A stretch of 64,000 bases of DNA from Cyclobacteriaceae bacterium (GCA_024644875.1 JAHEGY010000005.1:1-64000); one strand, 5' to 3'; positions 26,875 to 35,604 are shown, counted from the first letter of the stretch. Numbers and translations are program-made. Notes: generated from the sequence alone by a model not told the origin.

Positions 26875-27561
26875 TCAGGATCCATTACGCAGGTCCTCAA
26901 GTTTTTTATTCTTATAAACAATATCTTTAAATTCTGCTTCACAGCCCTCTCCGGTAGGCGATTGAGATAAAAACCCAGCATACACAGGATCATCTGTTTC
27001 CATATGGAAATACCTGACAAAGTGCCAGAACTTTCCATCCGATGAATAATGAAAAACATATGCTGTCCCCAGGCCAGATATACGAAGATATACTACAGAT
27101 CCCTCTATGACCGAACCATTAGCGTCATCAGAAATATTTCTTGTCACCACGGAAACAACCATAGGTTCGCCCTGTGGGGAATATTCAAAACACAATTTGG
27201 CCCAATGTGTATCATTTGCATACAATATCAATACCCCCGCATCATATTTTGATTCAAAGTTCACATGTACCTTTGCGGAAAGTTGAAAATAAGGAGTGGG
27301 CTGACAAACAGCACCAGGGGCATTTAAGACTTTATATTCACCCTGCGGATCAATAAACATATCTGTTTCAGGTCCTGAATGGATCTTCAGGATCCCGGAT
27401 TCAAAAGTGTAGCGCTCAGGTTGTTCTATCCATTCCAGTTTCCCGGGCAGGGATTCAATAGAGATTGAAGATATTTCCTGTGCCATCGAACTAATACAGG
27501 TAAAAAGTACAGAAACAAGCAGATAAATACGAATTGACATCCCTGAGAATATTTTATACAT
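26875..27561 (-). CDS. DUF1349 secreted beta-sandwich protein
   Basis: 228 residues with a signal peptide (IYLLVSVLFTCISSMAQ), then a concanavalin-like DUF1349 fold. Core segments are YFQLSAKVHVNFESKYDAG, VLILYANDTHWAKLCFEYS, DGKFWHFVRYFHM and VYAGFLSQSPTGEGCEAEF. The regulation-of-sugar or lectin-like role suggested for such proteins is unproven. Start choice is open: ATG 27561 or the ATG seven codons later (27540) both leave an intact signal peptide. It lies between the DUF1080 and PHP genes. Confidence 0.82.
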   Translation of the reverse strand: MYKIFSGMSIRIYLLVSVLFTCISSMAQEISSISIESLPGKLEWIEQPERYTFESGILKIHSGPETDMFIDPQGEYKVLNAPGAVCQPTPYFQLSAKVHVNFESKYDAGVLILYANDTHWAKLCFEYSPQGEPMVVSVVTRNISDDANGSVIEGSVVYLRISGLGTAYVFHYSSDGKFWHFVRYFHMETDDPVYAGFLSQSPTGEGCEAEFKDIVYKNKKLEDLRNGS

Positions 27562-27687
27562 AATTAGTTACAAATTCGATGATGTACAATGAATTTTTAG
27601 GAAAAGGATTCTTAGGACATAGATTTTCCGGGATAGAATCTGATTTGCTTTCCAGAATTCACTTCGGATTGATTGGATATAGCAGGA

Positions 27688-28827
27688 TCATCCGGCAGGC
27701 TTCAAAACAACTTTAAGCGTATTATCAGGTTCGGTTAAGAAATTCTCCACACTGATCCTTCGGGCATCCCGGACCTCATCGAACTGGATGATCAGGCTGC
27801 TGCGGGGAAGCAGATCCAGTTTTTCACGAGTATCAAGGTCCACCATATTAAAAATGAAATCAGAATTGTTTTTCAGATTATAATAGCTCCTTCCCCTGTC
27901 ATCTGTAAAGAAGGCTGCAGAGACTTCAATTGAATTATAAAAAAGAGGTTCGACATATTTCTCACGACCAATTACCATATTATTGAACCAGACAACAGAT
28001 CGCGCATCATCCAAAGCGTCTCTTATGCCTTCGGCAGACCTGGATTCGGCAAAAACCAGGGTGACCGGCCTGTGTTCCACCGTTGGACTACGTTCAAAAA
28101 ATGCCTCCGTCGAGTGTATATCCGAATTACTCAACATCGCCAGGTCATAGTCAAGGCACCATTGAAATGCCTCCGGATACCACTCACCCGAATTTGCTAC
28201 TTCAATTCCCTTAATCCAACCTTTTGAGATCAGTTCCTTATGAACATCATAGATCTCTATACCCTCGGGTGCCTGCGATGTCCATCCCGGGTGATTCCAG
28301 AACACAAAGCCACCCTGATCATTGGCTTCCCTAAGTGCATTCATATAATCTTTCAGTTCATGATCAATACTGTCCATGAAGTTAGAAGACGTTTTTGCAG
28401 AATGTTTTAACCTGATCAATTCAGTCTCGATCTTTGCAGCATTGTTTATAAAAATACCATTCAGGTGACCGGGGGGCATCTGCCTTGTGATTTCCGTTCC
28501 CTGTATAACAATGATATTCCGTCTTTTCCCATGGGGCATGGCAATTTCGTAACCAGCATTGTGCTGAACAGGGATATATTCTTTATGCGGCTGATATTCA
28601 ATATGGTCAGTAATGGAAATGGCATCATAACCCATTGTCCAGGCTTCCTCCACTCTTATGGTAGGCCAGACATTTCCATCAGAAAAAACCGTATGAATAT
28701 GGAAATCACATTTCAAGGTTTCGAATTCAAGGATATCCGGGACCATCATATCATTGCGGACCATCTGAGCCTGACTGAAAAGGCCAAATACTGTAAATAA
28801 AAATGCGGTAAAAAAAATCGTTCTCAT
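27688..28827 (-). CDS. PHP-domain phosphodiesterase, Sb-PDE-like, exported
   Basis: About 380 residues. The signal peptide is RTIFFTAFLFTVFGLFSQAQ. PHP metal-site motifs follow: CDFHIHTVFSDGNVWPTIRV (HxH), AISITDHIEYQPHKEY, VIQGTEITRQMPPGHLNGIF and SNSDIHST. These match the PHP phosphodiesterase group annotated as Sb-PDE family, which hydrolyses organophosphate diesters; the natural substrate here is unknown. A C-terminal beta domain follows. The ATG at 28827 is preferred over 28860 because the signal peptide begins there. Confidence 0.82.
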   Translation of the reverse strand: MRTIFFTAFLFTVFGLFSQAQMVRNDMMVPDILEFETLKCDFHIHTVFSDGNVWPTIRVEEAWTMGYDAISITDHIEYQPHKEYIPVQHNAGYEIAMPHGKRRNIIVIQGTEITRQMPPGHLNGIFINNAAKIETELIRLKHSAKTSSNFMDSIDHELKDYMNALREANDQGGFVFWNHPGWTSQAPEGIEIYDVHKELISKGWIKGIEVANSGEWYPEAFQWCLDYDLAMLSNSDIHSTEAFFERSPTVEHRPVTLVFAESRSAEGIRDALDDARSVVWFNNMVIGREKYVEPLFYNSIEVSAAFFTDDRGRSYYNLKNNSDFIFNMVDLDTREKLDLLPRSSLIIQFDEVRDARRISVENFLTEPDNTLKVVLKPAG

Positions 28828-29043
28828 AAGACCAAAAGTAAAAACAAAAAATAATTTCAATTTCTAAATAAAATTAACATAAAATTATTTCCTCAAACTT
28901 AATCTCAATCAATTTTATCAAAAAATTAACCTGATGAACAAAAATAACCTGAGTACCGAATTCTAAAATCCAGGTATTCCGTCCAAGTCCAGGTAACAAT
29001 CAGGATTCAGGAAAAATATGCCAATTAGATTGAGCAAAGGATT

Positions 29044-30048
29044 CTATTTCAAGTTCACCCGCAGCAAAAACATATCTGCTGTAATGTAAAGGGTCTTTTC
29101 CTCTGTATCAAATGCACAATTAGCGGTTGCCTGGGTAGTTTTAATGGTTCCCAGGTGTTTACCGTCAGGATTAAACACCCAGACACCCCCTGGCCCGGTA
29201 GCAAAGATAAATCCATCTTTACTAACTTTCAGGCCATCAGGAAGTCCCTTTTCCTGGCCAACCTTAGCGGTCGCATCATAAAATACTCGGCCTTCGCTTA
29301 CATTCCCATCACTCATTACATCATACACCATCCATATGGCTTTTTCCGGATCCGAATTGGCAACATACAATTTTTTTTCATCCGGTGAAAAGGCTATCCC
29401 ATTTGGCCTTGAGAGCTTATCATTCAGCAGAACAATCTGCCCTTCAGAAGTAAGTCTGTATACTCCCTGAAACTCAATTTCTTTTGCAGGATCGTTTACA
29501 TTCCCTTCCAGGCCATAGGGAGGATCGGTGAAATACAAATCGCCATTACTATGATAACAAGCATCATTCGGACTATTCAATCTTTTACCTTCATACATTC
29601 CGGCCAGGGTTTCGTATTCGGGCTTCGGATCATTCAGTGAGGCTTTCATTTCGGCTACGCGTCTGTCGCCATGCTGGCATAATACCAAAGCACCATCAGG
29701 GCTTAGCAGAAGGCCATTCGAACCAGGCTCTCCATTTCTAGGATCATTTCCGGTATAGCCCGATGGTTCCAGGTATATTGAAAGGCTGTCCTGTTGGCTC
29801 CACTTGTATACCCTATTGGGGGGGATATCGGAGAATATTAAAAAATTGCCCCGGGATATCCAAAGGGGCCCTTCCGACCATTCAAAACCTTCAGCAATCA
29901 CTTCAATTTCGGTGTTTTCGGCTATGATCTGGTTGAGTTCATCATCGTGACGCTCAATGCTGCCGATCGTTCTTTTCGTTTCTTGATTTTCCTGCATATT
30001 GCAGGACAGTAATAAGAAAGGGATCAGGAATAATTTAATGTTTTTCAT
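29044..30048 (-). CDS. SMP-30/gluconolactonase/LRE family lipoprotein
   Basis: 334 residues. A lipoprotein signal (KLFLIPFLLLSCNMQ) is followed by a six-bladed propeller of the SMP-30 family: EGFEWSEGPLWISRGNFLIF, RLNSPNDACYHSNGDLYFTD, SRPNGIAFSPDEKKLYVANS and LPDGLKVSKDGFIFATGP. Members hydrolyse sugar lactones with a divalent metal bound by Glu, Asn and Asp residues visible in those blades. A lactonase beside a sugar oxidoreductase and DUF1080 fits oxidative sugar catabolism (inference). It is 35 nt downstream of the GH29-like tandem. Confidence 0.9.
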   Translation of the reverse strand: MKNIKLFLIPFLLLSCNMQENQETKRTIGSIERHDDELNQIIAENTEIEVIAEGFEWSEGPLWISRGNFLIFSDIPPNRVYKWSQQDSLSIYLEPSGYTGNDPRNGEPGSNGLLLSPDGALVLCQHGDRRVAEMKASLNDPKPEYETLAGMYEGKRLNSPNDACYHSNGDLYFTDPPYGLEGNVNDPAKEIEFQGVYRLTSEGQIVLLNDKLSRPNGIAFSPDEKKLYVANSDPEKAIWMVYDVMSDGNVSEGRVFYDATAKVGQEKGLPDGLKVSKDGFIFATGPGGVWVFNPDGKHLGTIKTTQATANCAFDTEEKTLYITADMFLLRVNLK

Positions 30049-30083
30049 AATGTGTATCTAAAGCTAAATATATCTGAGATTAT

Positions 30084-31070
30084 TTAATGCCATAATGTTT
30101 CCAGCAGCTGTTTATCAACATCTCTCAGGGTTCCTTCAGGTGATATTGAGCAATTCAATACCAGGTTTGCCTCATGTCGGCCTGCCAATTCAAGCCACCG
30201 GTAAATCCTTTCCTGTTCCGGGCAGGATTCATCATTTTCATGCCAATACCAGTTGCCGGGATTAAACTTCCCGGAATCCTTTCCGGAAAGGTTCATAGTA
30301 ATCTCCAGTGGAAGATAAGATTCCCTCCCCTGCCATTCCCAGAATTTCTCATCTACCACCACATAGGATACATTCACCCCGGACCTGGCATCCACAGGAT
30401 GAAGCGGGACACCCACGAAATCGTTGGTAGCATCGTTCAATACGATGCATTCAGGTTGCCAGTGCTTAATATTTCTGTACAGATAATCCATTTTTAACCT
30501 GAATGCCCCTTCATTTCTCCAGGCAAGTATGAAGTCCGTTGGTGACAGGTTCCAGCCACTGGATTGTTTCTCCCAGAAACCGTCAAACCACAACTCAACG
30601 ACTTCCCCGTAATTGTTAAGAAGCTCATTTATTTGAAGAAATATCAATTCGGCAAACCGTTCATCGTCCTTATAATATGAAGTATAAGAATCCAACAAGG
30701 AATAATATAGGCCTAATTTCAAGCCATTTTTAGAACACTCCTCTGCCAGAATATTTAAAATATCACGGTTGAACGGCGTATTCATGATGTTATAAAAGCC
30801 ATGCTGAGTATTCCAGTTACAAAATCCATCATGATTTTTGGCAGTGAACACACAGTATCGCATTCCCGCATCTATTACTGTATTTACCCATTCTGCAACG
30901 TTTAACTTATCAAGCGTAATTATTGATGGATCGAGAGATCCATTGCTGGATTCGACGTCATAAAAGGTGTTAATACCCAGTGTAAGCCTTGCACCAAACT
31001 GGTAATCCATCCATTTCCTTTGAGCGGCGGTGAGTTCTTCCGGTATACGCAATGTGGATTTTTTCTGCAT
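30084..31070 (-). CDS. GH29-like protein (tandem copy 3), substrate histidine lost
   Basis: 328 residues, shorter than canonical GH29, with no signal peptide. The nucleophile motif is kept (ELWFDGFW, Asp163), as is the NHDGF motif (His80; the preceding His is Asn79). The first active-site motif FxHWG, however, reads ARLTLG, with Thr30 where the fucose-binding His should be. Shared family blocks include EPILDA-like barrel strands, NWYWHENDES and ANLVLNCSISPEGTLR. It may act on a different sugar or be a non-catalytic paralog. The GH29-like fold is well supported; alpha-L-fucosidase activity is not. It starts 2 nt after copy 2. Confidence 0.8.
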   Translation of the reverse strand: MQKKSTLRIPEELTAAQRKWMDYQFGARLTLGINTFYDVESSNGSLDPSIITLDKLNVAEWVNTVIDAGMRYCVFTAKNHDGFCNWNTQHGFYNIMNTPFNRDILNILAEECSKNGLKLGLYYSLLDSYTSYYKDDERFAELIFLQINELLNNYGEVVELWFDGFWEKQSSGWNLSPTDFILAWRNEGAFRLKMDYLYRNIKHWQPECIVLNDATNDFVGVPLHPVDARSGVNVSYVVVDEKFWEWQGRESYLPLEITMNLSGKDSGKFNPGNWYWHENDESCPEQERIYRWLELAGRHEANLVLNCSISPEGTLRDVDKQLLETLWH

Positions 31071-31072
31071 AT

Positions 31073-32089
31073 TTAGTTGGTTTCGAATCTCAGCAACACT
31101 TTTTCATCTTCCGGGCGAAGCCGACCATTTACCATAGGTCCGACATTCAGGACCAGGTTCGCCCCAAGTTTCTCGGCATTTTTCCGCCAATTTCTGATTT
31201 TCCACTTTTTTGCAATGGAATTATCAGACTGATGCCAGTACCAGTTACCATCAACATACGCATCTTTACCTTTTTGCGAAAGGGTTGTCTCAATCTGTAA
31301 AGGTAGAAAAACATCTTTTCCAAGCCATTTCCAGATATTGTTGTTACTCTCCAGGTCCTCTCCTTTTTCTGCCGCCCGGCCATCAACGGGCAGTAAGGGC
31401 AAGCCCCTGAATAATCGGGTGGGATTATTGAATATCAGGCAATCTGGCTGGAGGGATTTACAAGTGGCATATAGATAATCCCATTTCCAGCGAAAAGCGC
31501 CTTCCCTTCTCCAGGTTTGTATAAACTGTTCAGGGGAGACAGCGAATCCACTTTCTGCCTTCCATCCAAAATCCTGCCTGTGCCAGAATCCATCGAACCA
31601 CAATTCAACCAGTGGTCCGTATTCAGTAAGAAGCTCATAGACCTGGTTTAAAATGTACTCATTGTAGACCTCATCCATGAGGGCTTTACTGAAAATATGG
31701 TTGTCCCATAAAGAATACGAGAAACCTACCTTCAGGCCATATTTATTCGCACTGTTCACCAATTCAGCAAGGATGTCAGTTTTGAAAGGAGTATACTGAA
31801 CCGTATAATTTGAATACTTACTGGGCCAGTTGCAAAATCCATCAACTGACTTTGCTATAATTACGATATATTTCATCCCGGAATTTCTGGCTGTCATACA
31901 CCATTGATCTGTATCTACTGATTCCGCATTGAAACTTTGGAGGGGAAGATCTCCCTGACTGATTTCTACGCCATGAAAAGTGTTGATCCCGTAATGTACA
32001 AACATGCCAAATTTCAGTTCAAGAAATTGCTTCTGTGCCTTTGCTGGCAGTATTTCTACATTTTCCTGGGTAATACTAGCCTGTTTCAC
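31073..32089 (-). CDS. GH29-like protein (tandem copy 2), HH motif lost
   Basis: 338 residues, no signal peptide. FGMFVHYGINTF keeps the first histidine (His32) and LVELWFDGFWHR keeps the nucleophile (Asp166). The paired-histidine motif KHHDGF is replaced by KSVDGFCNW (Ser81, Val82). The tail carries GNWYWHQSDNS and ANLVLNVGPMVNGRLRPEDE, as in copy 1. Loss of different substrate residues in copies 2 and 3 argues for divergence of specificity. It lies 3 nt after copy 1 and 2 nt before copy 3, clearly one operon. Confidence 0.8.
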   Translation of the reverse strand: MKQASITQENVEILPAKAQKQFLELKFGMFVHYGINTFHGVEISQGDLPLQSFNAESVDTDQWCMTARNSGMKYIVIIAKSVDGFCNWPSKYSNYTVQYTPFKTDILAELVNSANKYGLKVGFSYSLWDNHIFSKALMDEVYNEYILNQVYELLTEYGPLVELWFDGFWHRQDFGWKAESGFAVSPEQFIQTWRREGAFRWKWDYLYATCKSLQPDCLIFNNPTRLFRGLPLLPVDGRAAEKGEDLESNNNIWKWLGKDVFLPLQIETTLSQKGKDAYVDGNWYWHQSDNSIAKKWKIRNWRKNAEKLGANLVLNVGPMVNGRLRPEDEKVLLRFETN

Positions 32090-32092
32090 AAA

Positions 32093-33226
32093 TCAATTAT
32101 TTAAATCCTGCAAGACTTCCTCATCTTCAGGCCTTAACTTTCCAAGATAGTCGGGGCCGACATTCAATAAAAGATTAGCCCGTGCTGCCTTCGCCTTCTT
32201 CAAATGATCCATGATCTCTTCCTTTGACAGCGCGGAATGGTCCCATTCATGCCAGTACCAATTCCCGGAAGGAAACCTTTGATTCCCCTTGGCAGACATT
32301 GTTGTTTCGATCTGTAAAGGCATATATATTTCTTTCCCCAGCCAGTTCCAAATTTTCCGGTCATGCTCAAGATCGATATATCTTTCCCCTGTCCGGGCGT
32401 CCACCGGGAATAAAGGGACTCCCTTAAAAGCGCTTGTGGAATTATTCAGTAGCAGGCAATCCGGCTGTATACTTTTGACAAAATTATAGATGTGATCCAT
32501 TTGCCACCGGTATGCTCCTTCCATTCTCCAAGCGTTGATAAAATTTTCGTCACGTTCTTTAGGATCGGTTGTGCTTTCTTCCCCTTCCTGCGGGTCTTCA
32601 CTGATTTTTGTCCATCCACTTTGTTGCCTTTTCCAGAATCCGTCGAACCAAAGTTCCACGATGGGTCCGTATGTGGTCAATAATTCTTCCAGTTGGTTCT
32701 TAATAAAGTCAAGCATATGCCAATCATCATCATTTATGTAAGCTTGATGCTGGTCCCATAGGGAATAATAAAATCCTACTTTAAGACCAGATTTTTCGCA
32801 AGAATTTACGAGAGAGCCAACTAGATCACGCGTATATTGACTCCTGGCAATGGTATAGTCTGTATATTTACTGGGCCAGAGACAGAATCCATCATGATGT
32901 TTGCAGACGATCACAATATATTTCATGCCGGCTTCCAGGGCTGTCCTGCACCAGTCCATGGTATTTAAACCGGTCGGATTTACCCTATAGGGATCTAAAG
33001 TGCCATCACTCCATTCTTTATCATAATAAGTATTTACACCAAAGTGAATAAACATACCGAATCCGAGATCCATCCAGGATTTTTGCACATAGGAAGGACT
33101 TATTTCAAAATTAAACGCTGGGAATAATGAGGTTCCTCCAAATGATGGAGAGACCAGCGGTGCTGAAATTATTCCGGCTCCTGTTATACCGGCATTTTTT
33201 AAAAATGACCTTCTGTCCTTATTCAT
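32093..33226 (-). CDS. GH29-like protein (tandem copy 1), Tat-exported
   Basis: 377 residues with a twin-arginine signal (NKDRRSFLKNAGITGAGIIS). All three GH29 landmarks are present: FGMFIHFG (His61), KHHDGFCLW (His110, His111) and IVELWFDGFWKR (Asp195). It has an insertion of about 20 Glu/Asp-rich residues after the nucleophile loop (EDPQEGEESTTDPKERDENF) absent from the other copies. The C-terminus has NWYWHEWDHS and ANLLLNVGPDYLGKLRPEDE. It is probably the active ancestor-like copy of the trio, acting outside the cytoplasm. First gene of the island operon. Confidence 0.85.
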   Translation of the reverse strand: MNKDRRSFLKNAGITGAGIISAPLVSPSFGGTSLFPAFNFEISPSYVQKSWMDLGFGMFIHFGVNTYYDKEWSDGTLDPYRVNPTGLNTMDWCRTALEAGMKYIVIVCKHHDGFCLWPSKYTDYTIARSQYTRDLVGSLVNSCEKSGLKVGFYYSLWDQHQAYINDDDWHMLDFIKNQLEELLTTYGPIVELWFDGFWKRQQSGWTKISEDPQEGEESTTDPKERDENFINAWRMEGAYRWQMDHIYNFVKSIQPDCLLLNNSTSAFKGVPLFPVDARTGERYIDLEHDRKIWNWLGKEIYMPLQIETTMSAKGNQRFPSGNWYWHEWDHSALSKEEIMDHLKKAKAARANLLLNVGPDYLGKLRPEDEEVLQDLNN

Positions 33227-33616
33227 TGTTCCAAATCAATTCAAACCAAGATTCGAACTAATTTAAAACAAATATTAATGAAAGGAAATTATATTTTTTT
33301 ATTGTACGAATACAATCATTAAAAAGTGTTCGGCATATATTAAAAATGCAAAAACAGATTCATTCATAAATCAAAGATCCGCAATTACATTTCCTTTCTA
33401 TTGACAGAAATGTTTTCTGCTTTTTTTTGAAACCTTTTTGATGCAATCAACATAATTGTCGATATTATGATTGCCGAGGTAATTATTAGAGGTGCCATAG
33501 TGGTTAAAATTTTATAAATACCTGTTTATCAATAAATTACATAGCCTTGTAAAAAGTAACACTTAAATTTAGGAAAATATTTCGAATAATCTAGGAAAAA
33601 TTAAAAAAAATCATAT
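33227..33616. other. Divergent intergenic region between GH29-like operon and Gfo/Idh gene
   Basis: 390 nt, A+T-rich. It must hold the promoters of both flanking units. An AATATTTG sequence, one base off TAnnTTTG, precedes the GH29-like operon on the minus strand. A possible 37-codon ORF lies within it on the minus strand (listed separately). No strong hairpin or repeat was seen. Confidence 0.4.
33385..33498 (-). CDS. Possible small single-span membrane protein
   Basis: 37 codons from ATG to TAA encode MAPLIITSAIIISTIMLIAS followed by a basic stretch KRFQKKAENISVNRKEM. That gives one transmembrane helix with a positive cytoplasmic tail. No ribosome-binding site or clear promoter is visible and the region is A+T-rich, so chance is quite possible. 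Confidence 0.3.
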   Translation of the reverse strand: MAPLIITSAIIISTIMLIASKRFQKKAENISVNRKEM

Positions 33617-34603
33617 ATGTGTACAAAATCTTTTAAATGGGGTATTATGGGATGTGGTAATATCGCAGGTCAATTCGCCACTTCCCTGCAATCAGTTTCC
33701 GGCGCGGTATTACATGCTGTTTCTTCCCGCTCAGAAAAAAAGGCGAATTCATTTGGCCGTAAATACAATGCTATAAAGTCGTATGATGATTATGAAATGC
33801 TGGTACAGGATCCGGAAGTTGATGCCGTCTATATTGCCACACCGCATAACCTGCATTTGGAAAATACTATGATGTGCCTGAAGCACAAAAAGGCGGTTTT
33901 ATGTGAGAAACCCCTGACAGTCAATGCTATTGAGGCTAAAAAGTTGATTGAACAAGCCAGGAAAAGTGAAACTTTCCTGATGGAAGCCGTCTGGACCCGC
34001 TTTCTGCCTTCTACTGTAAAACTCAATCAACTGCTGAACGAGGGGATCATAGGCACATGCCGGTTGGTGCAAGCCGATTTCGGGTATAACATGCCATTTG
34101 ATGCAAGCCACAGGTCATATAATCCGGATCTGGCTGGTGGGGCCTTATTGGATGTGGGCATATATCCCATCAATTTTGCACAGATGATCTTCAGGGAGCT
34201 TCCACTGGAAATAAGTTCTGCCTTTGTTCCTTCAATTACAGGCGTGGACGAGCAGTCAGCCTACATATTCAAATATCCTTCAGGCTCACTTGCCGTGATG
34301 AACTCAGCGGTAAATGTTGAAACCCAACATAATGCATGGATTTATGGAAGTGAGGGATTTGTTCACATGCCTGATTTTTTTCACGCCACAAAAATTCATA
34401 TTCAGGGAAAAGATGGAAAGTCTGATACCATATCTGTTCCTTTCGAATCGACCGGATATGGTTATGAAGCTATTGAAGTTATGAATTGTATTAATTCAGG
34501 GAAAATCGAATCCACGATTATGCCTTTATCCGAATCATTGGAAATCATGGAACTTATGGACACTATTCGAGGCCAGTGGGGATTAAAATATCCAGGAGAG
34601 TAA
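33617..34603 (+). CDS. Gfo/Idh/MocA family NAD(P)-dependent oxidoreductase
   Basis: 328 residues. The N-terminal Rossmann motif is WGIMGCGNIAGQFATSL, with AVYIATPHNLHLENTMMCLK and the family signature AVLCEKPLTVNA. The C-terminal GFO_IDH_MocA_C domain (about 130-328) includes DVGIYPINFAQ and the basic and aromatic residues near the sugar site. No export signal, so cytoplasmic. It resembles dihydrodiol dehydrogenase/sugar oxidoreductase members. It is divergent from the GH29-like operon, so it could supply or reduce 3-keto or lactone sugars for the island (inference). Confidence 0.9.
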   Translation: MCTKSFKWGIMGCGNIAGQFATSLQSVSGAVLHAVSSRSEKKANSFGRKYNAIKSYDDYEMLVQDPEVDAVYIATPHNLHLENTMMCLKHKKAVLCEKPLTVNAIEAKKLIEQARKSETFLMEAVWTRFLPSTVKLNQLLNEGIIGTCRLVQADFGYNMPFDASHRSYNPDLAGGALLDVGIYPINFAQMIFRELPLEISSAFVPSITGVDEQSAYIFKYPSGSLAVMNSAVNVETQHNAWIYGSEGFVHMPDFFHATKIHIQGKDGKSDTISVPFESTGYGYEAIEVMNCINSGKIESTIMPLSESLEIMELMDTIRGQWGLKYPGE

Positions 34604-34611
34604 TTAGAACA

Positions 34612-34735
34612 GGCAAGCAATACTTAATGAAAAGGAATACTTGTTGGCAAGCAATACCTACAGGCAAGCAATACTTAATGGAAAGGAATACTTGCTGGCA
34701 AGAAATGCCTGCTGGTTAACAATACCTATAAGTAA
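34612..34735. repeat. 51-bp imperfect tandem repeat, about 2.4 copies
   Basis: Copy 1 is 34612-34662, copy 2 34663-34713, followed by a degenerate partial copy. Each unit starts GGCAAGCAATACTTAATG and has an internal second GGCAAG block, so a 12-bp GGCAAGCAATAC motif recurs. Copies 1 and 2 differ at a handful of positions. Short CTTG/CAAG complementarity could form small hairpins. No reading frame runs through all copies. Confidence 0.8.
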
Positions 34736-34842
34736 TTAAGATATATAATCCCAGTTTTTTTCAAAGACCCGAAGATATTCATTCAGCAAATTGATCAAAT
34801 ATCAGAATAGTGATATCTTTATTATCCATATTAATTCATATT

Positions 34843-35451
34843 ATGAAAGCGACATTTCTACTTTTTTTCTTTTGCATTTTTTTATTGACACCAGGCTGTA
34901 ATAATGAACGTAAAGAAACCAATACAAATGACGAGGAGTTAGAAGAAATGGCTGTTGCCAAGGGGGATATGATCAGCCAGATCGCCCAGATGGCCCTGGC
35001 ATCTAAATTAAAGGAAGTCGTACAGGAAGAAGGCATAGCCGAGGCGCTAAAATTTTGTAACGTTAACGCTTATCCTATAGTCGATTCATTAGAAGAAGTA
35101 TACAATATTCAAGTTAAAAGGGCGAGTTCACGTACCAGAAATCCAGGGGACACCCCAAATAAAATGGAAGGAGAAATAATTGAAAAATACTCCCGGGATA
35201 TTGCAAAAGGTTTTACACCAGAGGTTAAGATCATAATGGATGATGACATGGCTCATTATTTCAAACCCATTATCCTCTCGGCAGAATTATGCCTGAAATG
35301 TCATGGACAGGTAGGTACGGATCTCCTGGACGAAAATTATAAGATCATCAAGGAACTCTATCCGGATGATAATGCTACCGGTCATAATTTAGGTGATCTG
35401 AGAGGAATCTGGAGCATTTCATTTAAAAAAGATGCCCTTTCAAAAAATTAG
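34843..35451 (+). CDS. DUF3365 (Tll0287-like) c-type heme lipoprotein
   Basis: 202 residues from the ATG at 34843. Lipoprotein signal (KATFLLFFFCIFLLTPGC, lipobox Cys19), then a helical sensor-like DUF3365 domain with KFCNVNAYPIVDSL and RASSRTRNPGDTPN. The c-heme motif CLKCHG (Cys150, Cys153, His154) follows late in the chain. Such domains are exported heme-binding redox or sensor modules. A GTG 11 codons upstream (34810) gives no better signal. It precedes the psr operon by 262 nt on the same strand and could donate electrons or sense redox state there (inference). Confidence 0.88.
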   Translation: MKATFLLFFFCIFLLTPGCNNERKETNTNDEELEEMAVAKGDMISQIAQMALASKLKEVVQEEGIAEALKFCNVNAYPIVDSLEEVYNIQVKRASSRTRNPGDTPNKMEGEIIEKYSRDIAKGFTPEVKIIMDDDMAHYFKPIILSAELCLKCHGQVGTDLLDENYKIIKELYPDDNATGHNLGDLRGIWSISFKKDALSKN

Positions 35452-35604
35452 TATTTTGATTAAGCCAAGCTGAATTTTAAATATTAAAACCTTTGGTCAG
35501 ATTGATATCAAGCCGATAATTTTTCTGGCAATTGGATCAGACATTTTCATTCTTATTCATAATCTATCACAGATTAAAAGTTACTGATAAATATCATGTT
35601 TAAT

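Noticed and set aside
34612-34735. Repeats considered as a CRISPR array
   Set aside because: The units are contiguous without unique spacers, are too few and no cas gene is present.
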